A stretch of DNA of 64,000 bases from Pseudophaeomoniella oleicola (GCA_003868215.1 QWDQ01000005.1:310001-374000), one strand, 5' to 3'; counted from the stretch's first letter, positions 43,737-56,784 are shown. The notes: a model not told the origin generated them from the sequence alone. Program-made: numbers and translations.

Positions 43737-46700
43737 TCATCCTTCGGCTGGAACACCCGGGCGTGGATCTCTCTTGCTCAAAAAACTCCTCCGTACGCTT
43801 TTCCGGTGGCCTTCGGGGCTCTCGTGACCACTCGATGTCGTCGGACGGAGTGATGCCGTTTCCACCGCCGACGCTCTGGGAGTCCCTGCGGCTGCTGTGA
43901 AACCGCACTTAAGCACGACCGTGCCAGCGCCCGCCTTGATCGTCTTTTCACCACCACCGGTACCCTGGTCGTCCACAAAGAACAGAGCCTCCCCCAGGTC
44001 CTCACCGCCGAACAGCTTGTGATCTTTGACCTGCACCTGGAATTGACTATCTGCGGAGCAGCTGGTCTTGGAATGCTCCTTTTCGCCAAACTCGACAGAG
44101 CCAGATGCCGGTGCCTTGACCGTCTTCGTCTCATGGACTTCCTTGGTTCTTTTGGGCCCTAACTGGTTGATAGTGACGCGGATATTGGCGCCCGCTGGAT
44201 ATCCGGAGGCCGAAAGAATCGTGAATTGAGCGCTACCTGTATCTGCAGAGCCGCTTTTCGGTGTACCACCGACACCGCTTAACGTCGATCCGAATGATCG
44301 TGTACGACTGTGCGGAGGAGGCGTGAACGCTTGCCCGTCCACCAGCGGGGCTGCCCGGGATGGAGTACCTTGTGGAGTGCTGCCAGGGGTGACGATCTCG
44401 GGCGGGCGCGGCGTGCTGCTATCACCATTGGTCAGCTCTGCGGCTTCCTCCTTCTTTCGACCTCCTGTGAAACCGCGTTTGATGAATGAGGCGCCTTTGA
44501 CGACACCGCCTCCTACCAATCCGACCCCTTTGACCGGCGCACCAACGACTTTACCCGCAGGTGCGAAGGTACCAGAGAATGTGGACGATCCTTGACGGGT
44601 TCTGGTCACATAGTCTGGCTTGAATAACATCTTTAAGCGAATCGCTCCAGACGCGCCATCAAGTGGATAGGTCATCTCCTGTGGTTGGAATGGCTCTAGC
44701 TGATCGAGTTTGATAGTAGCTCCTCCAAGGAAATCGGCTTTCTCGCCAAAGTCCCAGTCGTATAATTCACAACGGAAATCAGCCGCGGTCCGAGACTTCA
44801 CCTGAACTTCAAAGAATTCGTTCCATGCCGGGTGCAGAGTCTTTTTCTGGACCTTGGTCTTGAATACCTCCTTGTCGTCGAGTTTGAATCTGCAGTAAGG
44901 ATCACTATAGCCATTTCGGTCGGCTGCAGGTAGGTCCGCAGCATCAAGAACGTCAACTCGCAACGTGCCCATGTTGTTGATGCTCTCACTTGGATCGAGC
45001 TTCATCTGAACTGGTAGGTACTTGAGCAGAACTGTAACCTTGCTAACGCTGCCATCATTACCCTTCAGAATCAATTCATGCGGCTTGTAGAGAGCCTGTT
45101 GTAGCGTTGTGAGAGTTGGGCCTGTGACTTTTGCAATGATGTTGTCCTTTTCTTCTTCGTCACCTTTAGTGTCCACCTTTTCCGTCAGGCGTAGTGTGAT
45201 CCTTGACATTTCAAGCTCGCGGACCATAGCGTCCCCAGTCTCGCCAAAGTGATATTCTTTACTTCGTGCCTTTGATGAAACATAGGAAGGGAAGGCCATG
45301 TCATCCATGACGATCTCGAGCTGGCAGTTGGTACGAGCGAAAGTCCCCTCGATAATTTTGAAGACGAGCAGCCCGGATTCTAGCAGCAGCATCAGCAAAC
45401 AATTCAATTGTTGTTACAGATTGTCTTCGACTTACCATATTTCCCTAGGTCTTCTGTTGTTATTCTGATTTTTGGAGGTTCCTTCTTGACAGAGGTGACC
45501 GAGAAAGGCGATAAGGGTGGTGAAGTTAGCTCTCCGTTCTGAGCGGGACCATCATTAGCGAGAACAGTGTCGATCGTGCCCGCCCGTGGCGGGTTGGTGC
45601 TCCTTCGCGGACGTCCAGACTCGAGACTGCTGCGAGAAACGTCCAGGGATGGCTTGCCAACGGTACCTGTTTCGGATTTGGCTTCAGTCTCCTCTTCCTC
45701 GGGATCTGCCACATTCAAAGTTGGGTAGAAGGCTGCAGTGTAATTGAGCGCACCCTTAGCCTCACCCTTATCGTGGAGCTTGAGGCCCGCAGAGACGGGT
45801 TTCTTCGTGTCATGCACAGCATAACCGCCGTCTTCGTTCTCAAAGATGAAATCCGTAAGTGCGACGTCGACAGACCCCAGCGAGCGATCTTTCCCGAGGT
45901 TTTCAGCATCCATGACTTCAAGAGTGAGCTTCTCTCGAGTACTGTGAACGGGGACATAGACTACCTCATCCCAATCGGGGTTAAGATTGTTTCTGAAAGT
46001 TACCGTTCGAGCCTTCTCAATACCAGAGAGGACTACGCGGCCATAAGGATCTGATTTGCCCAGAGTTTCTACATTCCTCAGATTGCGGGCATTCTGGAAA
46101 TGTATTCGCATGACACCGATCGGGGTCACATAACCACCTGACGCGGCGGCGCCTTTGAGTGCCACCGGTTTCCAATTTAGAGTGAGTTTCGCGCGCCCTG
46201 ATTTTGTATCTGCAAGAGGGAACCACTCTTGGCCCTTGTCAAGAAGCTTTCTCAACTGGTCCACTCTGATTTGGTACTTTCCTATCACAGGGTCTGTTCC
46301 TAGGTCGCGATCATCCTTGATAACGAGACCAATGCGTGCTGATTTGCGATCCGTAATAAGCAGCTCCTTCGAAGCGTTAGGGAAGATGGGATTATTGGTG
46401 TGCTTGAGCTTGCCCGTCACGTGAACTTGCTTCCCATTGAGGAGAAGGATGGCGTATGGGTTCAACTTGCCAACCAGACTCTTGTTGCCATCCAGATCCT
46501 TGCACTGCTCGACTGTGACCCTGGCAATGCCAGTATTGGTTTCCGGAGCTGGCTCTTCCGTGCCATCTTCTTTCTTGGTACCACCAAGCACCGGGAAAAA
46601 GCGGATATCAGCTGTCAACAGACCCCTCGGTCGGCCTCCTCCAGTCACTGATAATTGCAGATTGTCGTGCTCCTCGACTTGCTCAAGCTGGTCCAGAGCA

Positions 46701-48466
46701 AAAGTGGCTATACCAAGCTCTTTGTCTTTCCGATATTCGTTGAAGTCGTAAACTTGCAGACTCAATGCCTCCGTAAAGTTGGTGATGATAATGTACTTGG
46801 TCTCGTTCCACTTAGGGTTGGCGGTCTCGTGAATAGTCTTGGTACGAGCAAGTTCGCTCTTGCCGTTCAAGGAGATGGATACATAGGGATCAGGCTGACC
46901 GGAAAACTTGTCTGGATTCTTCAAGCCTTGCGCACCGTGTATAGTAACCCCTACCACCCCGATGGCAAGATCCACTGGATTGCCAGCAAGCATCTTAGCC
47001 ACCTCAATCGGGAACACATTTGGGGCGTACATGATTGGTTCCAGGTTGCCATGGATCTGTTCTTTGATGAAGCTCTCAAGACCTGGAATGAAATTGATAT
47101 CAAATCCGAAGGCGTCCCCACCAAGTGGCTTACACACGTAGTCGATATCCGGTCGCTCCAAAAAGCAGATGTCGATCTTTTCGATGTGAGGGAACGGAAT
47201 TTGCAACTTGACTTTGACCCTGATCAATCCTGAGAAGGCGAAGTCTTCGACAATGACATCGAGACCTTTACTGACCATCGCTTTACCGATCCGAACCTCG
47301 AGGACAACCTTGGGATTAATCTTGTTCTTGAGCTGTCGCGCTGTTAGGTCCATAGTGTCATTGGGCGTAAAGCCGAATTTCCAGTCCATAAGGACAGTGT
47401 CATCCTCGGCTTTGGGATAGGTCTTGACATGCTCCAGTCTAGGTGGTTTTGAACCGAGGACAAAGGTCTTCAGACGAAGGCTGTCAAGGAAAGCAGGGGT
47501 CGAAGTACTCAAGACCTGATCGACGGACATGATGACGGTATCGCAAAGCACAGGCTCATAGATGGGCCAGAATTTGACCAAGAAACTGTTTATCCACTCC
47601 AGACTCTCATGGTCTGTTTCCAACCGCGTCTTTGCTAGTTCTCTGTTGACGTCGTCCCTATAATTGCGCCTGACTCGCCGAATAGAGGTCCTGTAATAGG
47701 TTCCACAGGCTGCCATGATGAGAAAGACCCATGCAAGGCCCCCTCCCAGAACCGCTACAACCCAAGAAGATAAACATGCGAAGATGATGACTGCCGTGTT
47801 ATGGTACCAATCTGTGGTTGAGTTAGCCTCCTGCTGCACTCACAAAAGCTCTCGATATCATACCACCAAAGAACTTGTCATCCAATTTGCCCTCCAAAAA
47901 TGTCTGATGATCCAACAGCGTCTCTTTCTCCTCACCATCGGTGTCGCCAGGCCCGAATCTCGGAGCCCAGCCAACCCGATCACGAGCCCATCTCTGATCC
48001 TCTTCCATAAATCCATTGGGTTTGGCAGAGCCATCTGTCCTGATGGACGCAGCGTCGATTGCGCTTTCTTTGCTCGGTGGAGGAAGATCGTACTGCTCTG
48101 GGGTTCCGTCATCCTATGAAGATGTCAGCACTCAGTGAGATCGGAGGATTGCTCTCACTCACGATGTCTGACACTAACCCAACACCCTTTGGCTTATGTT
48201 CATGGTGGAAGCCTTCCGGCACTCTCTGTCATGAACTGTCAGCGAGTATCCATTGATGACGAATGTTTGTTCCCTACCGCCCGCGCTTGAGCTGCTTTCT
48301 CCTCTGGTGAAGCATTGGGATCGAACTGGAAGGCCTGCCCACCGGCTTTCTTGGTTTCGTCTACGAGCACCTTCTCGGCATCATTTGAGGAGATGTCATT
48401 CTCTGGATTCTGCGCGGCTTCGATCGCGCCCTGCTGTTTGAGCTCGTTCTTCTCCCGACTGGCCAT
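43737..48466 (-). CDS. tcb: Tricalbin (extended-synaptotagmin family ER-plasma membrane tether)
   Basis: ER-anchored lipid-transfer tether that holds cortical ER to the plasma membrane. Five exons on the minus strand: 48466-48278, 48225-48163, 48113-47864, 47811-45436, 45379-43737, giving 1506 aa, the expected size. The first 165 or so residues are soluble and charged. A hydrophobic hairpin follows at about residues 170-200 (VIIFACLSSWVVAVLGGG, then WVFLIMAACGTYY), and then an SMP lipid-transfer domain from about 220 to 430 (EWINSFLVKFWPIYEP, INPKVVLEVRIG). Several C2 domains come next: IHGAQGLKNPDKFSGQ with SGQPDPYVSISL, VTVEQCKDLDGNKSLV, ARNLRNVETLGKSDPYGR, and LDAADLPAADRNGYSDPYCR; calcium-ligand aspartates are visible in at least three. 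A more divergent C2-like stretch lies near the C terminus. The numbered paralogue (Tcb1/2/3) cannot be decided. Confidence 0.93.
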
Positions 48467-50033
48467 GACTTCAACGTGCCAACATCGACCAGCGACCTCG
48501 GATAAGATCGATGTGAATACTGGACAGAGGTTGCACAGGAAAAGAAAGCTCAATGGATCAACGAAGAACTCTGAAACTTTCGATGATCACCAGGTAGCAG
48601 AAAGATAGCAGAGTCAAGGTGTGCACGAAGTTGGGAAACGTTGGCGAAGAGAAGTGTTGCATATGGTAAGTTCGGCTAAACGACACAGCTACAGTAACGT
48701 AGTAGCAATTGTACGACGTACTATGTAATTAGGCGCAGCAGGCAAGTCGGGCAACTGCGGTAAGATCAATAATTAATTGTTATGGATCCTGGAAGCTTGG
48801 AATCGGTCCCGCTTACGATTGGGGAGGTTCCAAGATACCATGAGCTACGTACTAGTTAAGCGCACCAACCGAACTCCCAGGGCAGGGTGTCCAGCAGGGT
48901 GTCCAGCAGGGTTCCCAGCAGGGATTGGACCTTAATCAACTACTTTCTCCAAATGACGCATGCGCCGACTGAGCCACAAGAAAACATGAAGTCGGGATTC
49001 CTCTGAAGGGGATAGGATACAATACCTGTACCAGAGATGCACGGATCAGAAAAAACTGACCCTCAATTACTGCGATGTACTCTCTGCAATCACGCACTTG
49101 GCCCAGCTTAATTCAGTCCAGTCATCCAGAAGGAAGGATGACCACTCATAAAGCGCTTTGAGAAGGCTTTGGAGGAGCTTCGGAGGGGACGCTGATCATG
49201 GTTAGAATTCTTTGGCGTGAGTTTTTCAGCTCCAAGCTCCAGCGAGCCAGTTCCACTTCCACTTCAGCTGAGGTCGTCTGGATTCCTTTGAGTTCCGAAG
49301 TCAATATGGATCCCCTTTTAGCCCATCGTCTTCCATTGGATTTCAAGTGAAATGCACAATTAATACTGGGAAACCCGATGCAAAGCTCTGTGGACGCTGA
49401 GAAGCAGACAAGGAGCTTGACCTTTGCTCGTCCATCTCGATCCTGGGGAACAAGATACGTTAGGTGTCTGCCACAATATCATCCTATAAATACGTGTCCA
49501 TCTATTGATCCACGGTGGCTGTGATATGACGCAGTTACTGTGGTACTTTGCTCTAGTTACTACTACGTTAAGTGCAATTCTCGAGATCTGCGCTTCGAAG
49601 ATCTCACTTCGTAGCCTGCCGAGGTTCTTAACTGATATCTTATATGCTGTGGTAAGTAATTTGCAAACCTTCATTTTGCGTAAACGATTCTCCGAGACTC
49701 GGCTTATCAGTCGTCAACAAAGAATGGACTTGTTTTCCCTCTATGACACGGCCAGTGCTCTGGGTTCAAACATCCGCTGTGTTGATGGGGCTAAACACCG
49801 CACTATACAAGCATCATGGGACTTCAGGAAATGAAGAAAAGACACGGATGAAGCATGACTTCCTAGGTGTTCATAATTAAAAAGTGAGAATTCCCCTTCA
49901 ACGCTAAAATGCATAGGATAGCGAGATTGAGAAGCAGCAAATCAGCTTTACCATCGTTACACACGATCCCATTCGACGTTTGCCATGCCTATTGTCATCG
50001 CCTGAAAGGGTGACGATATGCCATACCCTTTGC
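48467..50033. other. Intergenic with 12-bp minisatellite
   Basis: About 1.57 kb between the tricalbin 5' end and the Sti1 3' end. A four-unit 12-bp minisatellite is at 48882-48929. Short TACGTA-containing palindromic fragments lie at about 48.70-48.73 and 48.85 kb. No gene is supported. Confidence 0.5.
48882..48929. repeat. Minisatellite, four 12-bp units
   Basis: Two perfect GCAGGGTGTCCA units, one variant (GCAGGGTTCCCA) and a degenerate fourth. About 420-465 bp upstream of the tricalbin start. Confidence 0.85.
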
Positions 50034-51938
50034 TTATCGTCCTACGCGAATAACACCAGCGGCAATCAATTTCTGGATCTTCGCCCGTACGGACGCGTTC
50101 TTCATATGTTCATTCAATGCAGCTGGGTCTCCCTTGGCCTGCTGGAGGATGCTTTGCATGACCGGATCCTGCAAGACACTCATAATCTAGAATGCTTGGT
50201 TAACGCTACGCCCACGAGACGTTTCAGGAGTGCAACTTACCTCTGGATCTTTCTGGATCCGTTCTTGAGCCTGCTCTTCGGTCTCGCCTTCCCGGGCGGC
50301 GAACTGTGCTTCGATGGCTTTTTGTTGCTGCTGTTCGATCTCCCGAGCATTGGCTCCTGACGTATCATGCTCGGCAGCCTCCGTGCATACATCCATACAT
50401 TTGCTGTACTCTTTCATACCAAATAGCGCTTGAGCTTTACGGATGTACGCCCGGACGAAATTGGGATCCCGGTTGATAGCCTCATCGCAGTCTTGCACGG
50501 CGCTGGGGAGAGCCAAGAGCTTGATAAAGGCGGCAGCACGGTTGCTATATCCCCTGGGGTCGTCGGGTGCACGCTTGACCATCTCGGAATATGCTTCGAC
50601 AGCTCCAGGCCAGTCCGCCTCCTTGAATTTCTTGTTGCCAAGTTCACGAGCTTCTTCTGCCTTCGCTGGATCAACGTAAGCGTTTCTCTCCGCTTTTATC
50701 TGAGCTTTCTCTACTGCCTTGAGCTTTGACAGGATATCTGGGGTACGGTGCTCGGTCAGCGATTTCTGGTAGTTCAAAATAGCCTTTGGTAGGTCTCCCA
50801 ATTTCTCATATGAGGAGCCAATTCGACCATAAGCCTTTGCGATAATCTTGAAATCGGCGAGCATCTCTCTGCCTTCGTTGATAGCCTTTTCACAAGATTC
50901 GATGGCACCTTGGTAATCGCCTTTCTCAAATTTGGCAGCGCTGAGGTTGGTCAGGTACGTGATGTCTTTGTACAAATCCCAGGCTTTGCTGTAATGCTCA
51001 ATCGCTGCGTCAAATTGGCGTTTCTTGTAATTTTCCGTTCCAAGCTTTTTCTCAGCATCGGCTTCTTCGTTTGCCTTCTTCTTCGCGGAAGCCTCTTCAT
51101 CTTCTGGCTCTGGCTCCGGCTCCGGTACAGGCTCCTTCTGTGGCGGTGGCGGCCTTGAACTTGGACGAGCATCTGGCATTTCGACGTCCTCTTCGGCGTC
51201 ATTTGGTTTTGACGATTGGCTAGCGGCAGCATCTGGCGGCTGGCCGAAGGACATGTCAATTCCCAAAAGCACACTCATCACCTCCATCATTCTTGGGTCT
51301 GTGAACATCTCCTGCATGTTTGCTTGAGGATTCTGCCCCATTTTCTGTATTTTTTGAATGAAGAGAGGGTCTGCGAGGTATTTGGATGTTTTCGGGTTGT
51401 TTGCAAGCTTCGAGATCAAATTGGGATCCTTGAACATGTTACCCATCCCGCCCAAAGGATCGCTGCCGGCACCACTGTCCGCTTCAACAGCGCGCTGCAC
51501 AGCATCGCGACCAGACTTCGCCTGCGCGTTGTTTGGGTCGAGCTTCAGAGCTTCTTCAAAGGCATCTAATGCCTCGACTAAGATAGTGTCAGCATCTTTC
51601 GTAGATCCGGCTAACGAGAGACTTACTTAGACTGCCTTTACCGTGAAGTGCCGCACCTCTCCTACCCCAACCTTTCGCCCAGTCAGGCTTCAACTCTGTT
51701 GTCTTCACGGCATCTTCAAGTGCCTTGTCGAAATTCTTTAGTGAGGCATATGCACCGGACCGATTTGAATAGAGAACATGGTTGCCCGGTTCGAGATCGA
51801 TAGCTTGTGAGAACTTGTCTCTAGAAGATAATAAGTACATGAGTTGGTGAGAAGACCGAGGCTCTAGACTTACACAGCTTGCTGGAAATCCTTGGCCGCA
51901 AAGGCCTTGTTGCCTTCCGCTTTCAAAGCATCCGCCAT
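50034..51938 (-). CDS. sti1: Hsp70/Hsp90 organising co-chaperone Sti1 (Hop)
   Basis: TPR co-chaperone that bridges Hsp70 and Hsp90 and passes client proteins between them; cytosolic. Four exons on the minus strand: 51938-51874, 51820-51627, 51577-50241, 50186-50034, giving 582 aa (yeast 589). Domain order: TPR1 from the start ([28 protein letters not shown]), a first DP/STI1 domain ([17 protein letters not shown]), an acidic/Pro linker ([15 protein letters not shown]), TPR2A ([18 protein letters not shown]), TPR2B ([31 protein letters not shown]), and the C-terminal DP2 domain ([20 protein letters not shown]). Carboxylate-clamp residues appear kept. A consensus heat-shock element lies about 160 bp upstream of the start, as expected for a heat-inducible co-chaperone. 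Confidence 0.96.
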
Positions 51939-52098
51939 CTTTTAGTTGCGTGATAATAGTGCGCACTAGAATAAGTTGTGGAAAACAAACTCAAAACCTA
52001 TAACGCAATTACACAGAAACGAATTTTGGCAGCAAATGCTGGAGTAAGCGAGGCAGTTATGTATGGCAAGCAGGTCGATATTGAAGGCTCGATCGAAA

Positions 52099-52111
52099 TT
52101 CCGGAAGCTTC
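52099..52111. promoter_or_regulatory. Heat-shock element (TTCnnGAAnnTTC)
   Basis: TTCCGGAAGCTTC is a perfect three-unit inverted array of nGAAn, the binding pattern of trimeric Hsf1. A further GAA one base from the first TTC adds a less perfect unit. It lies about 161 bp upstream of the sti1 ATG (minus strand). Confidence 0.8.
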
Positions 52112-52157
52112 TCTCCAACAATCGGCCGGCTAGAACTCCCCACATCTTGTACCGTAA

Positions 52158-52169
52158 TACTACGTAGTA
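52158..52169. repeat. Palindrome TACTACGTAGTA
   Basis: Perfect 12-bp palindrome, same core as at 42832-42847; about 220 bp upstream of the sti1 start. Confidence 0.85.
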
Positions 52170-52670
52170 CTGCGCTATGACACTACAGCGCCCCGCGGCT
52201 AGAACCCTCATCAAAACGGCCCTTTACCTAGAAGGCCTTTTTGAAAGCTGACAGAGCTCTGAAGACTTCTACTTCACAAACGCCACGTATACTCGTGATG
52301 GTTTACGTGTACTATGTATAGGTGATCTGTAAGTGATTTGTGTTCTGCTCGAAATTCTCCAAGTGAACTTATGATTTCCAGGTATTGAGGTAACTCTCTT
52401 GGTAACAAATGGTCGGAATCACAGTTCCTTCAGGCTTTAGGCGGGGACTGCCCTGGAATAATTACTGGGACTTCTCCAAATAATCTTTTTATTGGGCTCC
52501 CACCATAGTTTTTCTGACTACATGCAAGTCATCAGAGCTTGCTGGTGAATTGAACGGATCTTTTCACTGTCTGTTCACTGTCAAGGCAGACGATGAAGAT
52601 CTTCCTACTCCCTCGTCGGTAGCATCGATTATCCTATCGACTCTGGTTGTTGCAACACCAAGGATTCATC

Positions 52671-53908
52671 ATGTCGATCTCCGCGTCGCCCACGCCTGGC
52701 CCCTCACATCGCCCGCATGAGATCCTTGCCAAAACATTGTATGACTATTGTTCCGAGCATTTTGATCCAGATCATGTCATCACGCAAAGTGATCTCGTCA
52801 AATCCAATGTAATCCCTAATGGGGATCTGCAAATTCTCAGGGGACCCATTCAGGAACTCGTCAATCAGCGACTATTCAAAGTTCACCAGACGAAGGATGG
52901 AGCAACCGTGTGGAAGATTGTCGCGCATGATGCAGCTGCCAAGTAGTACAATCCTCATCAAGTCGATCGGCCCGTCTCTAATCGTCATATAGGTACAAAG
53001 GTCTCGACTCTGATCAAGCGGTCGTGTATCAATGCATTGAATCTGCTGACCGGGCTGGGATATGGAGCAAGACTATTAAAATGAGGACCAGCTTGCATAC
53101 GAAGCGTGTCGAGGGAGCACTCAAATTTCTCATAAACGCGCAACTCATCAAGCAATGCAAAAGTGTCAAATTCCCATCCCGGGTCATGTACATCCTGTTC
53201 CACCTTCAACCGTCAGAAGATGTCACAGGTGGCGCTTTCTTCACGGAGGGTGTTCTAGATGCAGCCCTTGTACACCAAATATCGTTTGTTCTTGAGATGC
53301 AAATATCACAGTTGAGCTGGTACATGGATAAAAGTGGCTTTAGTAGTGAACTCCATTCGAAAGGAAAAGAGAAGGCGCATATGACCAAAGCTGAAGCGGA
53401 GACAATTCGAGATGCCGCATTGCAGGATGATAACAACCGCAAGCGACAAAAGACATCTACAGATAAGCACCGTTTACGCTCCTCCCGGTCACCTGAGCTC
53501 ACGCGGTCTCGGCCACGTACAAGATATCTTCCGTACCCAGCAGGCTACACGGATTATCCTACACTCGCCGATCTAACAAATTATATCAACACAAGCAAGC
53601 TTGTCAACACAGTGCTTCCGACTAGCGCGGTGAATCAGGTTCTTGATGTTATGGTCTATGACGATAAGGTGATCAAAATGGTCCGAAAAGACAAGGGTAC
53701 TAAAGAGGAATCGACTGTCTACAAAGCTCGTCGAACACCAGACATTGTCATGGAGAAACAAGGCGCACTGGACGAGCGCGAAGGAAACGGTCTCACCGAG
53801 ATACCTTGCGGTCGATGTCCTGTCTTCGACATTTGCGAAGAGGGTGGTCCTGTCAGTGCGAGCAACTGTGAGTACTGGACGAACTGGATCGAAGATATGA
53901 GATTTTAA
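52671..53908 (+). CDS. RPC34: RNA polymerase III subunit RPC6 (Rpc34)
   Basis: Subunit of the Pol III-specific trimer that contacts TFIIIB and helps open promoters; nuclear. Two exons: 52671-52942 and 52993-53908, giving 395 aa. The ATG at 52671 (MSISASPTPGPSHRP) precedes tandem winged-helix domains: HVITQSDLVKSNVI and LVNQRLFKVHQTKDGATVWK in the first, ADRAGIWSKTIKMRTSLH with VEGALKFLINAQLIK in the second. A basic, disordered insertion of about 60 residues (KRQKTSTDKHRLRSSRS) follows the AFFTEGVLD segment. The C terminus has CGRCPVFDICEEGGPVSASNC, with four Cys matching the iron-sulfur-cluster ligands known in this family. The donor site is GTAGTA. The gene looks intact. Confidence 0.94.
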
Positions 53909-54801
53909 ATCCTTTTTAAAAGCTTCGGTGTATCTTAGTCATTAACTCAGGTATGGATACGCCAGCAACGGGAACGAACGTATCGCAAATGAGGAGGAAC
54001 AAATGATCTGACACGCAACGGAACAAGGGGTCGATGTCATTATGTACGAGCTCATCGAAAGGAAAAAGAAGGGGATAAATAGAAGGAAAACGGTCAACGA
54101 CATACCTTTTCACCTAATTGGGACACGGAATTACGGACATGCATGCATAGCGACGGCGTCAAGAATAAATGATACCACCACCACCATTGAAACTTATTTT
54201 TGCTTGTTGGACTTTCAACATATTGTTGGGCATCATATTTCCCAAAAATTAACTAGGTGATGCAGAAGAAAAACAGGGCGGGGAAAGAAGGAGGGAAAAC
54301 AAGGGAAAATGGGTGAATGGCTCCCCTGGGAAACACATGTGGCTTTTGAAACAAGATACCCTTACCTAGACTACCTATTCATAAATCTGAATAGAAATAT
54401 TTTCTACCTTAACTGCCTTTGTATTCACTTGTTCGACTTTTTGATCTGGAATGGAAATTCTTTCTTGAGTCTAGCTGTGGTTTGGCAGGCGGAGGCTCAT
54501 CGTCAAGTTTCCAATGCACTCGAAGGGGTTTTTTTTTTGTTTTTTGTTTTTTGTACAGATTATTAAACACTCTTCCCAGCTAGCTGAGTAGGTATGTATG
54601 TACGTAGGAAGGTAGGCAGGATGAAGGGGTATCTTGAAAAAGGAGTATCTAGATATCTAGATTGCGAAAACAGAAGGGGGAAAAAATACCTAGTAGTTGT
54701 CATGAGTTTCATTGCACATGTTTAGAATGCATAACATAGCTTGAATTCCTCAAAATTAGGAAAACCAACACAAAGATGTAGGCGCCAAAAACATTGCAGT
54801 C
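53909..54801. other. Intergenic, nothing assigned
   Basis: About 890 bp between the converging RPC6 and ING-type genes. A T-rich run lies near 54530-54555. No coding frame or RNA gene is supported. Confidence 0.55.
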
Positions 54802-56142
54802 CTATTTCCCATGCACCGAACTCTTGAACCCTTTCTTCTCACACTCGCTACAATACCATGTATCCTTTTCGCTGGGCGCTTTCTTCAAGCCCACGCAGTC
54901 CAAATGGAACCATTCGTAGGGGCAGTCCGGGTTCTCGCACCCGACCATCTCTCCGTAACTGACTTTGTGGCAGAAACAATACTGTCTCGTGTCTTCCTGT
55001 TCGACCTCGTCGTTCTCATCATCGTCGTCGGCATCTTCCATGGAGACGTCCGGGGCGTTTTCGTCGGCGGCGGCGGCGGACTGGGCTTTTCGACCACCAC
55101 GGCGAGAGGTTGTGACTTGAGAGTCGGCATCACTGATGTCGGCGGAGGAGAGAACGGAGTCATCGTCGACGACAGAAGGGGAGTTGCGGGCCGTGTTCCC
55201 CGAGCGCTTTTTGAGAGCGTTGACGGAAGAAGAAGACAACCGCTTTATCGGCTTGCCCTTCAACTTACTGACCTGCTGGTTCGGTGCTCTGCTGTTTTTG
55301 CCATTGGTGCCAGACTTCTTGTTTGGACCAACGGAAGAGCGGGGTCCAGCGCTGCTACCGCGGACACTACCAGGAGTTCCGGCTTTGGGTGTACCGGGGC
55401 CGAGCGATGATTGACGGAGATTCGAGGATTGAGATGGCATGTTAGAGACTGTGGCATTTAGTCGACGGCGTTTGGCATCAGTAGCCCCAGCCGATGATTC
55501 TCGATTACGTTGGATAAGTTGAGCTGCTGAGCCGGGGGCTGGAGAGGTCGTACGGGTGGCAGCCGCCGAAGATATCGAAGCTATACGACCTGGGATGGGT
55601 TGAGCGGTGTTCGGCTGCTGAATCATCCTTTGCGTCATACCATTTGGATGGGAAGCGTTCCCTGAGGTGACTTGCAGAGGTGTGCTTTCGGGAGGAAGGA
55701 CATTTGCAAAGAAAGTTCGTCCTGAATCGGGGTGCTGACTTTTACGGTTGAATAAAGAAGGAATAGGAGGGTCGTTGCTCAAAAGGCCTTCACTGATCAG
55801 GTCCTTGATTTTGGCGTCCAGTCTCTTGACCTGGCGATCAAGTAATACACATGCCTTGTCTGCCAGAGAGATCTTCTGATCTTGCAGTTCCTCCGAGAGG
55901 TCCATGTTTTTCATTATCGTCTGTGAGTATTCGGCTTCTTTGGGATGTGGAACGATGCTGCCATTGAGCTTGACGTGCTTCTGTATACTGCCATCTTTGG
56001 TACCGATAACCTGCATGTACTTCTGAATCTCCTTGTCTTTGGCTTGAATCTCCTCCATCATGTGATTGATCTCAAGTGGCAGGTTGGCAGCATCATGCAT
56101 AAAGGTCTCAAGGACCGATGCACAGTCTTCGTTAGAGCCCAT
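54802..56142 (-). CDS. yng2: ING-family PHD-finger protein (Yng2-like, NuA4 acetyltransferase subunit)
   Basis: Chromatin reader that in yeast is a NuA4 subunit and binds methylated H3K4 through its PHD finger. Single exon, 446 aa. The N-terminal ING domain (residues about 8-120) is helical: [37 protein letters not shown] and [20 protein letters not shown]; the HPKE and VLLDRQV segments fit Yng2 better than Pho23 or Yng1. A long Ser/Pro/Gly-rich linker with basic patches ([20 protein letters not shown]) follows, then an acidic stretch ([16 protein letters not shown]), and the C-terminal PHD finger from about residue 391: [35 protein letters not shown], with all C4HC3 ligands and the aromatic-cage-type Tyr and Trp. 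It is divergent from the deacetylase gene. Confidence 0.9.
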   Translation of the reverse strand: MGSNEDCASVLETFMHDAANLPLEINHMMEEIQAKDKEIQKYMQVIGTKDGSIQKHVKLNGSIVPHPKEAEYSQTIMKNMDLSEELQDQKISLADKACVLLDRQVKRLDAKIKDLISEGLLSNDPPIPSLFNRKSQHPDSGRTFFANVLPPESTPLQVTSGNASHPNGMTQRMIQQPNTAQPIPGRIASISSAAATRTTSPAPGSAAQLIQRNRESSAGATDAKRRRLNATVSNMPSQSSNLRQSSLGPGTPKAGTPGSVRGSSAGPRSSVGPNKKSGTNGKNSRAPNQQVSKLKGKPIKRLSSSSVNALKKRSGNTARNSPSVVDDDSVLSSADISDADSQVTTSRRGGRKAQSAAAADENAPDVSMEDADDDDENDEVEQEDTRQYCFCHKVSYGEMVGCENPDCPYEWFHLDCVGLKKAPSEKDTWYCSECEKKGFKSSVHGK

Positions 56143-56784
56143 CCTGAGAGTGATTAGGTGACCAATTTGTCAAGGTTGCTTGTACAACCCGTTCGTAGGA
56201 GTCCTCCCCCGCCCGTAACCTCACTTCTTCGGATGTTCGCCAAGAACGCGTTCGTACTACCAGTCTTTGGGATTGTCTGATTCGTTCCACGCCCGCAGCC
56301 ACTTTACGACCTTCTGATTATTGGCTGCACCAAAGCACAGCGAGCATGGATGTTGTAGAGTGTTCGCTGGATGATATCTGATGAGGTTGTGACAGGTTTG
56401 ATGAAAAGAAAAGTTGATGTCCGTTGGCGGTTAGTAATCGTGTCACGAAGGCGAAAGGGCTGAAGGAAAGGCAAAAGATGGAAGTTGCAAGATGTTCGAT
56501 AAAGTAGGCGCTAATGCTCAACGTGGATTAGCTCTCCCCGTACCGACGCCCAAGTCAAATCGCAAATTATTAATTAATGATCTGAAGTAATTGAGTTAAT
56601 AAGTTACTTAACCACATCGCGTGGATCTTCAACCGTTCCTGAACTCTTACCCTCAAGGATCGCGAAAAGTGAAGGACGTCCGATATACGCAACATATCGC
56701 ACGATGATTATGTCAGTTTGATCCCACTAAGAAAGACCTTGTCCATCTCTTTTGTTGTTTCCCGTGCAAAGCGAACCATACAGC
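56143..56784. promoter_or_regulatory. Divergent promoter region (Yng2-like / HosA-like)
   Basis: 642 bp between the divergent start codons of two chromatin genes. No specific motif was assigned; an AT-rich stretch lies near 56560-56610. Confidence 0.5.

Larger units (their letters stand above)
51939..52670. promoter_or_regulatory. Divergent promoter region (Sti1 / RPC6)
   Basis: 732 bp between the divergent start codons. It contains the heat-shock element at 52099-52111 and a TACTACGTAGTA palindrome at 52158-52169, both nearer to sti1. No gene is seen. Confidence 0.6.

Noticed and set aside
54811-55410. 199-codon plus-strand frame opposite the ING-type gene
   Set aside because: It is the antisense shadow of a PHD-finger gene with all zinc ligands; the antisense protein has no family features.
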